In this document: positions 8,477 through 16,359 of the stretch, piece after piece
How the letters are laid out: each line of letters starts with the position of its first letter
Position numbering within the stretch: the stretch's first letter is position 1
Assembly (NCBI GenBank): GCA_946187935.1
Contig: CAMHSJ010000017.1
Coordinates: 1 to 36,521, forward strand
DNA: 36,521 bases
Direction of reading: 5' to 3'
DNA from: an uncultured Clostridia bacterium
GTDB lineage: Bacteria > Bacillota > Clostridia > Saccharofermentanales > Saccharofermentanaceae
The notes under the pieces: model-generated
What the model saw: the letters and a program-made list of their open reading frames with translations, nothing else
Database searches by the model: none
Told to the model about the DNA's origin: nothing
Translations under genes and position numbers: made by a program

Positions 8477-8505
8477 ACTATGCCATACGAGGTATTATGT
8501 GTCAA
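8477..8505 (-). promoter_or_regulatory. padR operon promoter with embedded inverted repeat
   Basis: On the minus strand: consensus TTGACA (8505-8500), a 17-bp spacer, then CATAGT (8482-8477). The 11-bp inverted repeat ATACCTCGTAT (8495-8485) fills the spacer, and a second GTAT half-site overlaps the -10. A PadR dimer bound there would block RNA polymerase, a usual mode of PadR autoregulation. Confidence 0.65.
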
Positions 8506-8534
8506 GAGGTATTTTTTGAGATTTTTATCACCAA

Positions 8535-8563
8535 CAAAAAAGAGCAGGATCAGAGTTCTGCTC
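8535..8563 (-). terminator. Intrinsic terminator after the SMP-30 gene
   Basis: On the minus strand GAGCAG (8563-8558), a 10-nt loop and CTGCTC (8547-8542) form a stem, followed by a T-run (8541-8535). It separates the SMP-30/lipoprotein operon from the padR promoter. Confidence 0.7.
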
Positions 8564-8592
8564 CGGAGTTTGTTGTTAGGAATGTTATAAGA

Positions 8593-9393
8593 TCAGGCTA
8601 TTTCAACCCTGCAGGTAAACAGGCACCCGTCCGTCTCACCTTCCAGACCTTCGCCTGAAGTGGTAATGAACAGAGTATCTTCTGATATAAAGCAGCAGGA
8701 GGTTACATTAACTGCCGGCACGTTTACTACAGACAGAAGCCCGCCTGTCTTGCCGTCCCTGTGCTCTATCCTGGCTCCGCCCCATACCGCGGCCCAGAGA
8801 TCGCCTCTTTTATCGATGCAAAGACCGTCCGGGACTCCGCCTTCTGTGGTAAACAGGACCTTTCTGTCTTCTATGTTTCCGCAATCAGAATAATTAAAGA
8901 CATAGACTGCGTAATCCAAGCTGTCAGCAAAATAGAACTTATCTCCGTTCCATGCCATGCCGTTGGATATACCTGTATCAGGGATAAGAACTCTAAGGTC
9001 TCCGTCAAACAGATAGAGATTTCCTCCCTCATGCTCATCACTCATAGACGAGCTGCCGATAAAGAGCCTTCCGCGAGGATCAGCCTTGCAGTCGTTGCAT
9101 CTCTGCCAGGGCTCAAAATACGGAGTAAGGTCAAATACTTGGGACATGCCATCGTCTGCAAACCTGTAAATCCCTTTGGTGCCGCAGATCATATAAGAGC
9201 CGTCCTCCATAGGAACCGCGCTTCCTATCTGCTCCCTGCAGTCAAATGATGCCATAGTCTCTTTATCTATCCTGTAGAACATTCCCTTAAGGATATCGAC
9301 AAATGAGATAATACCGGTCTTAGGATCAAAGAACGGTGACTCAGCCAGTAAGTATTTTGTTCTGTCAAACAGCTTTGCAGTGTATTCTTTCAT
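8593..9393 (-). CDS. SMP-30/gluconolactonase/LRE-family protein
   Basis: A 266-aa six-bladed beta-propeller of the SMP-30 family, which hydrolyses sugar lactones with a divalent metal. The metal and substrate residues match: E18 in LLAESPFF, N100 in RCNDCKADPRGRLFIGS, N144 in GISNGMAW and D189 in GVPDGLCID, equivalent to E18, N103, N154 and D204 of human SMP30. It is therefore likely active, though the exact lactone is unknown. No signal peptide. The start overlaps the upstream lipoprotein stop by one base (TGATG) with no clear ribosome site, so translation is coupled. Confidence 0.9.
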   Translation of the reverse strand: MKEYTAKLFDRTKYLLAESPFFDPKTGIISFVDILKGMFYRIDKETMASFDCREQIGSAVPMEDGSYMICGTKGIYRFADDGMSQVFDLTPYFEPWQRCNDCKADPRGRLFIGSSSMSDEHEGGNLYLFDGDLRVLIPDTGISNGMAWNGDKFYFADSLDYAVYVFNYSDCGNIEDRKVLFTTEGGVPDGLCIDKRGDLWAAVWGGARIEHRDGKTGGLLSVVNVPAVNVTSCCFISEDTLFITTSGEGLEGETDGCLFTCRVEIA

Positions 9394-9998
9394 CAGTTTA
9401 TTACGGTAAATACGAGCCTGTTATCCTCAATGGAAAGAGTTCCGTTCTCGCCGTCCTTCTCTGCTACCATAAGGTCTTCTGAGCAGCCCTTTATCATGGC
9501 GCCTTCAAGAGAATACCCTGCCCTGCTATTTACATCATAGACTACGACGAACATGACAGATTCTTCCGTTTCTTCGCTTATGAGAGCCGTAGCGCAGAGT
9601 TCAGGCGTGCCGTCCTGATCGATATCGCACTTATACAGGCTGACAAGATCGGCTCCTATGTATCCCATTCCCTCTTCGAGATAATCCTTAAGGGGCTGAA
9701 ATTCTGTCTCATCAACAGACTGGGAAGCCGTCATTTCAGTTTCGGATTCTGACCCTATGACTTTTTCTATTTCTTCAGCAACGCCGGGTATCTGCTGACT
9801 TCCAATGCGCGGCCTTATATGTACGGAACAGTAGTAATTATCATCCCCTTCGGGATATTCATCAGAAGAAAACAGAAAGAGTTCAGTCTCGTCTTCAGTC
9901 TTTCCGCAGTCAGCGCACCTTCTCTTTTGTTTGCATGAAGCAAGAGGGATAACTGCGATGAGCAAAACAAGTATTACCGCTATAGTCTTATTCTTCAT
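9393..9998 (-). CDS. Predicted lipoprotein with small Cys-rich segment
   Basis: A 201-aa exported protein. The signal peptide MKNKTIAVILVLLIAVIPLA ends in the lipobox LASC (Cys22). Right after it comes RRCADCGKTEDE and later NYYCSVH, a treble-clef or zinc-ribbon-like Cys pattern rarely kept outside the membrane. The middle is Ser/Glu rich and probably disordered. The C-terminal half has KCDIDQDGTPEL, a calcium-loop-like or tally-type motif common in secreted clostridial proteins. AGGAG is 6 nt before ATG. A TATAAT at 10035-10030 lies about 30 bases upstream. Function unknown; it is coupled to the SMP-30 gene. Confidence 0.75.
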   Translation of the reverse strand: MKNKTIAVILVLLIAVIPLASCKQKRRCADCGKTEDETELFLFSSDEYPEGDDNYYCSVHIRPRIGSQQIPGVAEEIEKVIGSESETEMTASQSVDETEFQPLKDYLEEGMGYIGADLVSLYKCDIDQDGTPELCATALISEETEESVMFVVVYDVNSRAGYSLEGAMIKGCSEDLMVAEKDGENGTLSIEDNRLVFTVIN

Positions 9999-10105
9999 GG
10001 CTTTCTCCTAACATGTCTTTTATGGTCTTATTATACTTTTCGCCCATTAGGATTTTGCGGTATTTATTAGTTAATGGGGACTGCTGATATTTCTAACGCT
10101 TTAAG

Positions 10106-10217
10106 ATTCAATAAAACCTTCAATGTATAGTGAACACTTTCGTTGAATATTTATACTCCAAGACTCTATATTCAATAAATCATTCAACATACTGTGTTCG
10201 GTTCTGTTGAATATTTA
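10106..10217. repeat. Intergenic repeat pair, locus A (two 48-bp units, 64-bp period)
   Basis: Unit 1 is 10106-10153 and unit 2 is 10170-10217, with a 16-bp spacer. They are aligned without gaps and match at 36 of 48 positions. The first 10 bases (ATTCAATAAA) and last 12 (GTTGAATATTTA) are identical while the interior varies. Each unit starts ATTCAA and ends in TTGAAT plus ATTTA, so each is also a dyad. Similar units occur at 24058-24231. The rest of the 9999-10243 gap holds a TATAAT (10030-10035) for the lipoprotein and a CCCATTA/TAATGGG inverted pair (10044-10078). Confidence 0.75.
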
Positions 10218-10243
10218 AGCTAACAACTTAACCCGCTGATCCC

Positions 10244-10594
10244 TCAGTCCATCTCAGGGAAACGCTTATGAAGCTCGATTATGGGGAACAAGACTATTAT
10301 GAACGCCACAAAAGCAATGAGCGTTCCTTTGTACATCCCCTCTGTCAAAGTGCAGGCATAGACTGCAAGCTGCGCCGGTATATAAAGGAATACGCCAAGC
10401 TTCTTATGCTTAAAGATCATTATCATGAGGCCTGTGATTATCACCGCATGTGCCAGGACGACAACAGGCCAGGGTGCGGCATTTTCGGAATATATGCCTC
10501 TTATGACCTTCAGTGTTTTTGTTACGATGTTCAAAACAGATAAAGCTGCGATGATCCACATTGCAAAGAGAGCCTTGCTGTCCCAGAACTTCAT
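10244..10594 (-). CDS. Small integral membrane protein of unknown function
   Basis: A 116-aa protein I do not recognise. It has four hydrophobic segments, at about 8-28, 43-62, 66-84 and 88-108, and charged ends (MKFWDSK and HKRFPEMD). GGAGG stands 7 nt before ATG. It starts 19 nt after the CaCA exchanger stop, so the two probably form an operon. The repeat pair A follows its stop by 26 bases; no conventional terminator is seen there. Confidence 0.75.
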   Translation of the reverse strand: MKFWDSKALFAMWIIAALSVLNIVTKTLKVIRGIYSENAAPWPVVVLAHAVIITGLMIMIFKHKKLGVFLYIPAQLAVYACTLTEGMYKGTLIAFVAFIIVLFPIIELHKRFPEMD

Positions 10595-10613
10595 GGCATT
10601 CCCTCCCGGCAGT

Positions 10614-11597
10614 TTATCTCATTGCCGCGAAAACAACTTCCGCAGCATAGACGAGGACCATGATGATCCCTTCAACTCTTGTAACCTTGCGTCTTGTTAT
10701 CGCCAAAAGGAATGCAAGGACTGTAACCGTACCCAGGATGATGAGGTCAAACACGCTTGCCGCATTTACGGCGATCGGATTGATAGCTGATGAAACACCG
10801 CCGATAAGGAGGATATTGAAGAGGTTAGAACCTACGACATTTCCCATAGCAAGATCAGTCTCTCCCTTAGCTGCAGCAACAAGTCCTGTAACAAGTTCGG
10901 GAAGTGATGTGCCCAACGCAACTACGGTAAGGCCTATCAAAGTCTCTGTCATGCCGAATGTCCTTGCTATGTTCTGAGCACTGTAAACTACTGCCTCGCC
11001 GCCCGCAATGATCAGAGCCGCGCCAAATACTATGAATACGATGCACTTCCAAAGAGCGAGGTCTTTCTTGTTTTCTTCCTCAGGTGCAGGGTGTTTTTTG
11101 GCATCTGTAATAAGGAGTACAAGATATACGATAAGTATAACGATGAAGATTATTCCGAACAGTCTTGTGATCTCACCGACCTGATCGCTCATGGCGGCTT
11201 TAAAGAGTTCGCCTTTAAAGATCACGGGTGCGCCTGCCATACCAAGAAGGAGCAGCGTTACTGCCACTACGAAAGGGAAGTCTCTTTTGATAACATCCTT
11301 GTTTACGGGTATCGGATGGAAGATCGCAGTAAAGCCTAATACCATCAGGAGATTAAACACATTTGAACCGACGATATTGGAGAGGGCGATCTCGTTAGCG
11401 CCTTTGACAGCCGCAGCAGTACTTACTGCAAGCTCAGGAAGAGAGGTGCCGAGCGCTACGATCGTCAGTCCTATGATAAGGCTTGGAACCTTAAAACGTC
11501 TTGCCAGACCGGAGCTGCCGTCAACAAAGATGTCGGCGCCCTTGATAAGACCGAAGAATCCAGCTACGAGTATTACAAAAAACAATACCAGTTTCAT
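10614..11597 (-). CDS. CaCA-family sodium/calcium (cation/proton) exchanger, YrbG-like
   Basis: A 327-aa antiporter with about ten membrane segments. The two inverted alpha repeats are clear: IIGLTIVALGTSLPEL with LSNIVGSNVFNLL (about 41-83), and LIGLTVVALGTSLPEL with MGNVVGSNLFNILL (about 219-265). These carry the conserved Glu in the SLPEL motif and the Asn in the GSN motif that bind Ca2+/Na+. The central loop DAKKHPAPEEENKKD is short and has no calcium-binding regulatory domain, as normal for bacterial members. GGAGG is 7 nt before ATG 11597. It is first of a likely two-gene operon. Ion preference cannot be read from sequence alone. Confidence 0.93.
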   Translation of the reverse strand: MKLVLFFVILVAGFFGLIKGADIFVDGSSGLARRFKVPSLIIGLTIVALGTSLPELAVSTAAAVKGANEIALSNIVGSNVFNLLMVLGFTAIFHPIPVNKDVIKRDFPFVVAVTLLLLGMAGAPVIFKGELFKAAMSDQVGEITRLFGIIFIVILIVYLVLLITDAKKHPAPEEENKKDLALWKCIVFIVFGAALIIAGGEAVVYSAQNIARTFGMTETLIGLTVVALGTSLPELVTGLVAAAKGETDLAMGNVVGSNLFNILLIGGVSSAINPIAVNAASVFDLIILGTVTVLAFLLAITRRKVTRVEGIIMVLVYAAEVVFAAMR

Positions 11598-11653
11598 ATC
11601 CTGCCCTCCTCTTTCCGCAAATATTTTATAGAATTTTCAAAGAAAGGCAAGAT

Positions 11654-11765
11654 TGAATGACAGATCAGTGTAGTAAATCGCCTCAAATAGTCATCAGATC
11701 AGCATTATCAGTCATGAATGACAAAACAGTGTACCAAAATACCATGATCACTCACAGAAACAGCA
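11654..11765. repeat. Intergenic repeat pair, locus C (61-bp period)
   Basis: TGAATGACA plus CAGTGTA recurs at 11654 and 11715. Aligned without gaps, 33 of the first 51 positions agree. It fills the gap between the CaCA start and the solute-binding-protein stop. Units share the TGAAT and AGTGT(A/G)CC-like cores of loci A and B but lack their conserved ends, so membership of the same family is uncertain. Confidence 0.45.
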
Positions 11766-11778
11766 CCGCACAAAACTA

Positions 11779-14085
11779 TCAGCCGGTCTTCTCGTCGATT
11801 ATCAGATTACACCGGTTCTCCATCACGGGTATGACTTCATCAAGTGTCATGTCACCTGCAAAGTACGGCTGTATCTCCTCGAACATGACTATCAGAACAT
11901 CAGGATCGCAGTATGAAGCAGGGAGAGCCTGATCCAGCGCGTCGATATAGATGTCCGCAACATCCTCATTCATAGGCTTAGGCGGAGTATCCCACTGATC
12001 GAACGGCTTATAGTTTCTGACATATTCATTATGTCTTTCGATCGCATCTTGGGTGTTGCTCCTTAAGACTTCCCTGTTTACCGCAGTTCCCAAGCTGCCG
12101 CTGCCAACCAGGCGCTGAACATCGTCCGAGAGAAGGACTTTAATAAACTCCCATGCGGCATCTTTATCAGGGCAGCTTCCCGTAATGCCGGCAGAACACG
12201 TTATAACAAGCCTCGGCAATGTGCCTTCTGCTGAAGGAAGTCCCATAACGCCGACATTATCATACGCTGACAGCTGCCCCCAATACACATCTTCCTGATA
12301 AAATGCATCAGTACAATCGGCTCCTGTCAGAGTGGTGGCATTTACCGGCCTGTCCTTACAGAATTCCGCGAGCTGCCTGAACTCATCGTTATCAAGAGTT
12401 ATATGTCCTTTGCCGTCCTTGAACGAGTCATACATATTCTCGAAGAGCAAAAGGAAATACTGCGTCCTGCCGTTTTCAACGGACAAGGGATCGACCCCGC
12501 CGCAGACTGTTTCAACAAAATCCCTGTACTGCTCAAATGTCGGTGCCGGTATCTCGCCATCAGTCTTTGACGCATCGTAGACGAGCCCCTCAAGATATAC
12601 GCCAAACGGGATCTGGTATCTGTTGCTGCCAAGTATCTGGGGAAAGTAAAGAGAGCTGTCCAGCTCTGTTATATAGTCTGTCAGGTCGATCAGACATTCG
12701 CCGCTTTCAAGTCCCGGAAAACTGCTGCCGTTTAATATGATGTCAGGGCCGTCACCAGCTATAAGGTCCACTATCAGTCTGTTGCTCATCTCAGCCTCAC
12801 GCTGTTTTGTGTCATGAACAAAATCTGCTGACTTGATGTACTCATATGAATTCCTGAAACTGTTCTCATAATCCCTCTGGATGTCGTATCTCGGATCCAT
12901 CTTGATGAAGGCATCTCCGTCCGACTGATTGTAGAGGAAGATCGCTTCCGATGTCGCATTATCTATTCCTCCTACAAGAGATGCGGCAGTGAGGATCATC
13001 TTGCCCGCGTTGGGATTACTCTCGCTCTTCTTAAGATCGTACATTAACATCCTCGAGCTTCCGTGTCCTGTCGATGTAACTCCGACAAGGATCATCTCAT
13101 CATCATCAACATACACCGGACATGTATCCTTGACTTCAAATCTGTTGACATTGCAGTTGTCATAGTTGATGAATTCCGAGAAACAGCAAGTATCCGGATC
13201 AAATCTGTAGAAGGCATATCCGTCAGAATAGCAAAGAGAAGAACCGGCCTGCAAAAGTCTTCCTTTTATAAATTGTTCATTCTCGACTTGGGTCACTTCG
13301 GAAGATTCAAGATCCACCAAAAAATATATATCTGAATTAGAAGCATCGTAACCTGTAACAAGCAGCTTATCTTCAGAACACTTAAAGAGGTCAATGGCAA
13401 ATACGAGCCCTGTCTTTGACAGATCCGCTGAAATATCAGTCTGTGTAACGCTCAGATCAGTTCCTATATCGAAGACCTTGATATCACCATCTGCCCATGC
13501 CAGTGCATAGAGCCTGACAAGGCCGCTTTCTAAGGGCTCGACCCTTTGGATGTTATAGTTCCAGTCCAGCTCATCAGACAGACCGTCCACCTCTTCCCAT
13601 TCACCGAAAGAAGCAGAAGCTGTATCTATCTTTGACATGAGCCAACTCTGGTGACCGTTAGGATCAAACCTGTTGTCCAGGCAATAGATATCGCTGTCCT
13701 TTATGAAGAACAACTTATTGCTCGAATACCCGTTATCAGTAAGCTCATCCTGAACCTGCTTAAGATCCATGCTCATCTTGGCATTACCTTCGGTATCGTA
13801 CAGGACCAGCTTATGGACTTCGTTGTCAGGATCGTTCCCGTAAAACAGATCCTCATCTATAAGCAGCTGCTCACTGTCAGCATAGATCAGACCGCCGTAT
13901 GTCGCAAGACCGCTGCCCCACCCGTCAAAACCTGACTCAAGTTCATACCTTGAAGATCCGAACCAGAGCGAATCCTCTGTTATGTATTCGGGTTCTCTTG
14001 AAGACAGCCCTTTGCCCTTACTGCAGGCAAACATGGACAGGCTTACTGATATCAAAAGCACGACAGCACAGAGTTTTCTTCTCAT
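11779..14085 (-). CDS. Large lipoprotein: N-terminal propeller-like region plus solute-binding-protein domain
   Basis: A 768-aa lipoprotein: signal peptide ending in the lipobox MFAC (Cys21). Residues about 30-370 contain repeated short beta motifs (DLFYGNDPDNEVHKLVLYD, VRLYALAWADGDIKVFD, KLLVTGYDASNSDIYFL) that look like propeller blades. From about 375 on it resembles family-1 extracellular solute-binding proteins: ADFVHDTKQREAEMSNRL, DGPDIILNG, SNRYQIPFGVYLEGLVYD, DKDAAWEFIKVLLSDD. No ABC permease or ATPase is adjacent, so it may serve an unlinked transporter or act as a sensor. I chose ATG 14085 (GGGGGTG upstream) because it starts the signal peptide; an upstream ATG at 14148 would add 21 residues before it. 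Confidence 0.82.
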   Translation of the reverse strand: MRRKLCAVVLLISVSLSMFACSKGKGLSSREPEYITEDSLWFGSSRYELESGFDGWGSGLATYGGLIYADSEQLLIDEDLFYGNDPDNEVHKLVLYDTEGNAKMSMDLKQVQDELTDNGYSSNKLFFIKDSDIYCLDNRFDPNGHQSWLMSKIDTASASFGEWEEVDGLSDELDWNYNIQRVEPLESGLVRLYALAWADGDIKVFDIGTDLSVTQTDISADLSKTGLVFAIDLFKCSEDKLLVTGYDASNSDIYFLVDLESSEVTQVENEQFIKGRLLQAGSSLCYSDGYAFYRFDPDTCCFSEFINYDNCNVNRFEVKDTCPVYVDDDEMILVGVTSTGHGSSRMLMYDLKKSESNPNAGKMILTAASLVGGIDNATSEAIFLYNQSDGDAFIKMDPRYDIQRDYENSFRNSYEYIKSADFVHDTKQREAEMSNRLIVDLIAGDGPDIILNGSSFPGLESGECLIDLTDYITELDSSLYFPQILGSNRYQIPFGVYLEGLVYDASKTDGEIPAPTFEQYRDFVETVCGGVDPLSVENGRTQYFLLLFENMYDSFKDGKGHITLDNDEFRQLAEFCKDRPVNATTLTGADCTDAFYQEDVYWGQLSAYDNVGVMGLPSAEGTLPRLVITCSAGITGSCPDKDAAWEFIKVLLSDDVQRLVGSGSLGTAVNREVLRSNTQDAIERHNEYVRNYKPFDQWDTPPKPMNEDVADIYIDALDQALPASYCDPDVLIVMFEEIQPYFAGDMTLDEVIPVMENRCNLIIDEKTG

Positions 14086-14139
14086 GACAACACCCCCTGA
14101 CAGCATCAGATTAGCATTGTCATGTGTAGTTCCTGTGTC

Positions 14140-14170
14140 ATGTGACAAGGGGACATGCCTTTTGTCACAT
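14140..14170. promoter_or_regulatory. ATGTGACAA/TTGTCACAT inverted repeat upstream of the large lipoprotein
   Basis: Nine-base perfect arms (14140-14148 and 14162-14170) are separated by 13 bases; another TTGTCA lies at 14118-14123. It is 55-85 bases upstream of ATG 14085 and 33 bases after the tautomerase stop. It could be an operator or an RNA hairpin. No T-run follows on the minus strand, so it is not a typical terminator. Confidence 0.4.
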
Positions 14171-14202
14171 CGGTTCGTAAGCTTCGTTTATAAGATAAGG
14201 AT

Positions 14203-14430
14203 TTACTCGGGTCTGTAGCCCGGTTTGACATATAGTGCGGGATTGCCTTCGATCTGCTTATCCCAGACTTCACTCTTCCAGTCTTCCTTGGCTACTTCGG
14301 CAATGCTCACTGACACGGCCGAGATATCACATCCCATGGACTGTGCAACAACATCTGCAATTCGCTCGGCACAGGCCTTCTTGACCTCTTCTGTTCTTCC
14401 CGGATAACACTTGATCTCTATATGCGGCAT
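14203..14430 (-). CDS. 4-oxalocrotonate tautomerase-family protein, PptA/YdcE-like
   Basis: A 75-aa small tautomerase. The catalytic N-terminal proline is present (MPHIEIKCYPGR, Pro1 after Met removal). It follows the E. coli YdcE/PptA pattern rather than classical 4-OT: MPHIxIKC start, SVSIAEV at the position where 4-OT has Arg39, KEDWKSEVWDKQI, and the end YVKPGY. Loss of the Arg39 equivalent argues against 4-oxalocrotonate as substrate. AGGAGG is 8 nt before ATG. It is divergent from the lipoprotein at 14523 and shares a symmetrical promoter region with it. Confidence 0.88.
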   Translation of the reverse strand: MPHIEIKCYPGRTEEVKKACAERIADVVAQSMGCDISAVSVSIAEVAKEDWKSEVWDKQIEGNPALYVKPGYRPE

Positions 14431-14458
14431 AACTATTTCCTCCTGAATGTAACAGCTT

Positions 14459-14494
14459 GATTATACACTGCCTAAGCCCGGTTAGTGTATAATC
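14459..14494. promoter_or_regulatory. Symmetrical divergent promoter region
   Basis: GATTATACACT (14459-14469) and AGTGTATAATC (14484-14494) are perfect 11-bp inverted arms with a 14-bp spacer. Each arm holds a consensus TATAAT: minus strand 14465-14460 for the tautomerase, plus strand 14488-14493 for the lipoprotein. Each -10 falls where the other promoter's -35 would be, so the two should compete for polymerase or share one dimeric regulator. Confidence 0.6.
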
Positions 14495-14522
14495 TTATCA
14501 TCATGCTATAGGGGGATCCGTT

Positions 14523-15227
14523 ATGAAGAGATCATTAGTTGTTACCGCAGCCGTATCAATGATACTGGCATTAACTCTCACATCATGCAGCACATTGCTT
14601 CGTACATCTTCCAGAAGGAACAGCCGTGATGACGACGATGATGAGGAAGAATCTGATTACATCAGCGAATTCCTTGATTTCTGCGAAGACGACCTTGATG
14701 CAGCGATAGTAAGGCAGAAGAAATACTACGGCATCATGAGGGGCACAACATCATCTTCCGATATAGATAACGGCATGGCATCAAGGCTTGATGAAGATAC
14801 TGCCATGGATCTTATTTTCGCGAACGGAAGAACCAGAGGAGACCGCCCGGTCCCTGACGGGTTTGAGCAGGCCGGAGCATATACCAAGATCACCGATGAC
14901 GGATATGGCCTCATGACTGCCACCCTTATCGAATTCGAAGACGAGGATGACGCATTTGAATTCCTTGATACCGCAGCAGACTTCTATTCTGACATCGCAT
15001 CAGGCGATGCGTTCAACTGCTCATATGTTGAACAGGATGATCTGGTAGTCGCAACCACCATGCCCTACGGAACGACTTACTCCGAGATCGCCTTTTTCGC
15101 GAAGGATAATTATGTGCTCATGATCGCAAATGCATACGACAGCAACACGTTCTACGCATTTGAGGAAACGGATGAAATAGCTGATTTCTTCGGCTTCGAT
15201 GCGCCGTCTTCATACAAGCCGGAATAA
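14523..15227 (+). CDS. Predicted lipoprotein, unknown function
   Basis: A 234-aa exported protein. Signal peptide with lipobox LTSC (Cys22), then a Ser/Arg stretch and a run DDDDDEEESD, an acidic linker. The rest (about 50-230) is globular and acidic with repeats of short FLD/YISEF motifs; EFEDEDDAFEFLDTAADFY suggests an alpha/beta domain. I recognise no family. GGGGG lies 7 nt before ATG; TATAAT at 14488-14493 predicts a leader of about 23 nt. It converges on the zinc-ribbon gene with a 2-nt gap. Confidence 0.75.
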   Translation: MKRSLVVTAAVSMILALTLTSCSTLLRTSSRRNSRDDDDDEEESDYISEFLDFCEDDLDAAIVRQKKYYGIMRGTTSSSDIDNGMASRLDEDTAMDLIFANGRTRGDRPVPDGFEQAGAYTKITDDGYGLMTATLIEFEDEDDAFEFLDTAADFYSDIASGDAFNCSYVEQDDLVVATTMPYGTTYSEIAFFAKDNYVLMIANAYDSNTFYAFEETDEIADFFGFDAPSSYKPE

Positions 15228-15229
15228 GA

Positions 15230-16345
15230 TCAGGCGAACAGTCCCCTTGCCATAGCGAAGAATACGCTTGCCATACCCTGAAGGATAAAGAAGCCGACTA
15301 TTATCCCGATTATTATCAGAGGTATCAGATATGCCCATGACGGTACATCGCAGAACACCTTGCCTGTCTGACCGTTGACTGCGATGGGACGCACCTTGCC
15401 CTTGTATGTGTATCTGGCAAGATATACGGGCGCTAAGATGTATTTGAATGTCACATTATCAAATTCAGTAGAGAGCTTAACACTGTCGACTTTATCGCCG
15501 TGATGGGCTCTCTTCTCCATATTGCCGATGTCTCTTTTAAGCCTTTTTACCATAAGCTCTCTGGCCCTGTCCCAGGCTTCGTTAAGGCCGACAGTATATC
15601 TCTCGGCGACAAAACCCGCAAGATACTCGGGCTGGTAAGGCTTGAGCTTAGTAAAATCGAATTCAGACACCTTGGAAATATGAGGATGCTTTATCTTATC
15701 CGTTCCGAAAACGATCTCATCGTCAATAAACTGGCTGTGGAAACCCTTGTACTTCTTGTATGTGTAATAAGTGTCGCCGTCTGAATCCGTATGCTCGAAA
15801 CCGATCTTGGCAACATAAGAAGATGACGTGTCGCTGTCAAAAGTCCAGTACGGCAGATAAAGGCCGATGAGGCCTTCTACCTTAAGATCCGTCTTAAGCT
15901 TGCCCGGCACAAAACGGCGGGTCTTGATGAATCCTTCTATATTCTTCAGCGCGATCTCCTTGCTGATGCCGAAAGGTACGACTCCGCCCGGCGCCATGAC
16001 ATTCTCGTCGCCGTCAACAGGCATTACGCTCGTGGAGCCGCAGAACGGACAATTTCCTGATGTCTGAGCCTCATCGTATAATGCCTTGCCGCCGCAGTTG
16101 GCACACACGATGAGTTTCTTTGCCGTGCCCCAGTTAAGGCTTGCCCTCTGCTTTGCAGATTCGAAATCTATCTCCTCTATGACCTGCTCGGCTTCAGGCT
16201 GGGGAAGGTCCTTGGTAAGGCCGCAGAAAGGACATGCGAGCTTTAATGTGGCGGGATCGTATTCGATCGTGGCGCCGCATCCCGGACATTTAACGTCCGT
16301 GTTCTTTACTGTTACCTCTTCTACGACTCTAACATTCTCAGACAT
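15230..16345 (-). CDS. Double zinc-ribbon membrane-anchored protein (TFIIB-type zinc ribbon family)
   Basis: A 371-aa protein. Two N-terminal zinc ribbons: C20-x2-C23 with C38-x2-C41, and C81-x2-C84 with C99-x2-C102 (KCPGCG, ACPFCG, VCANCGG, NCPFCG). Then a soluble body with the conserved YLPYWTFD and YILAPVYLARYTYKGK strands, and one or two hydrophobic segments near the end (about 336-366). Databases often name this clostridial family primosomal protein N'-like because of the ribbons; no helicase motif is present, so that name is not justified. GGAG is 7 nt before ATG. Function unknown. Confidence 0.82.
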   Translation of the reverse strand: MSENVRVVEEVTVKNTDVKCPGCGATIEYDPATLKLACPFCGLTKDLPQPEAEQVIEEIDFESAKQRASLNWGTAKKLIVCANCGGKALYDEAQTSGNCPFCGSTSVMPVDGDENVMAPGGVVPFGISKEIALKNIEGFIKTRRFVPGKLKTDLKVEGLIGLYLPYWTFDSDTSSSYVAKIGFEHTDSDGDTYYTYKKYKGFHSQFIDDEIVFGTDKIKHPHISKVSEFDFTKLKPYQPEYLAGFVAERYTVGLNEAWDRARELMVKRLKRDIGNMEKRAHHGDKVDSVKLSTEFDNVTFKYILAPVYLARYTYKGKVRPIAVNGQTGKVFCDVPSWAYLIPLIIIGIIVGFFILQGMASVFFAMARGLFA

Positions 16346-16359
16346 GATACTTCTCCGGA

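Noticed and set aside
10106..10217. CRISPR-like array at the intergenic repeats
   Set aside because: Units differ from each other in a third of positions, only two or three copies occur per locus, spacers are 16-17 bases, and no cas gene is nearby.
14140..14170. CRP-type site (TGTGA/TCACA)
   Set aside because: The half-sites are 19 bases apart rather than 6, and no CRP context is seen.
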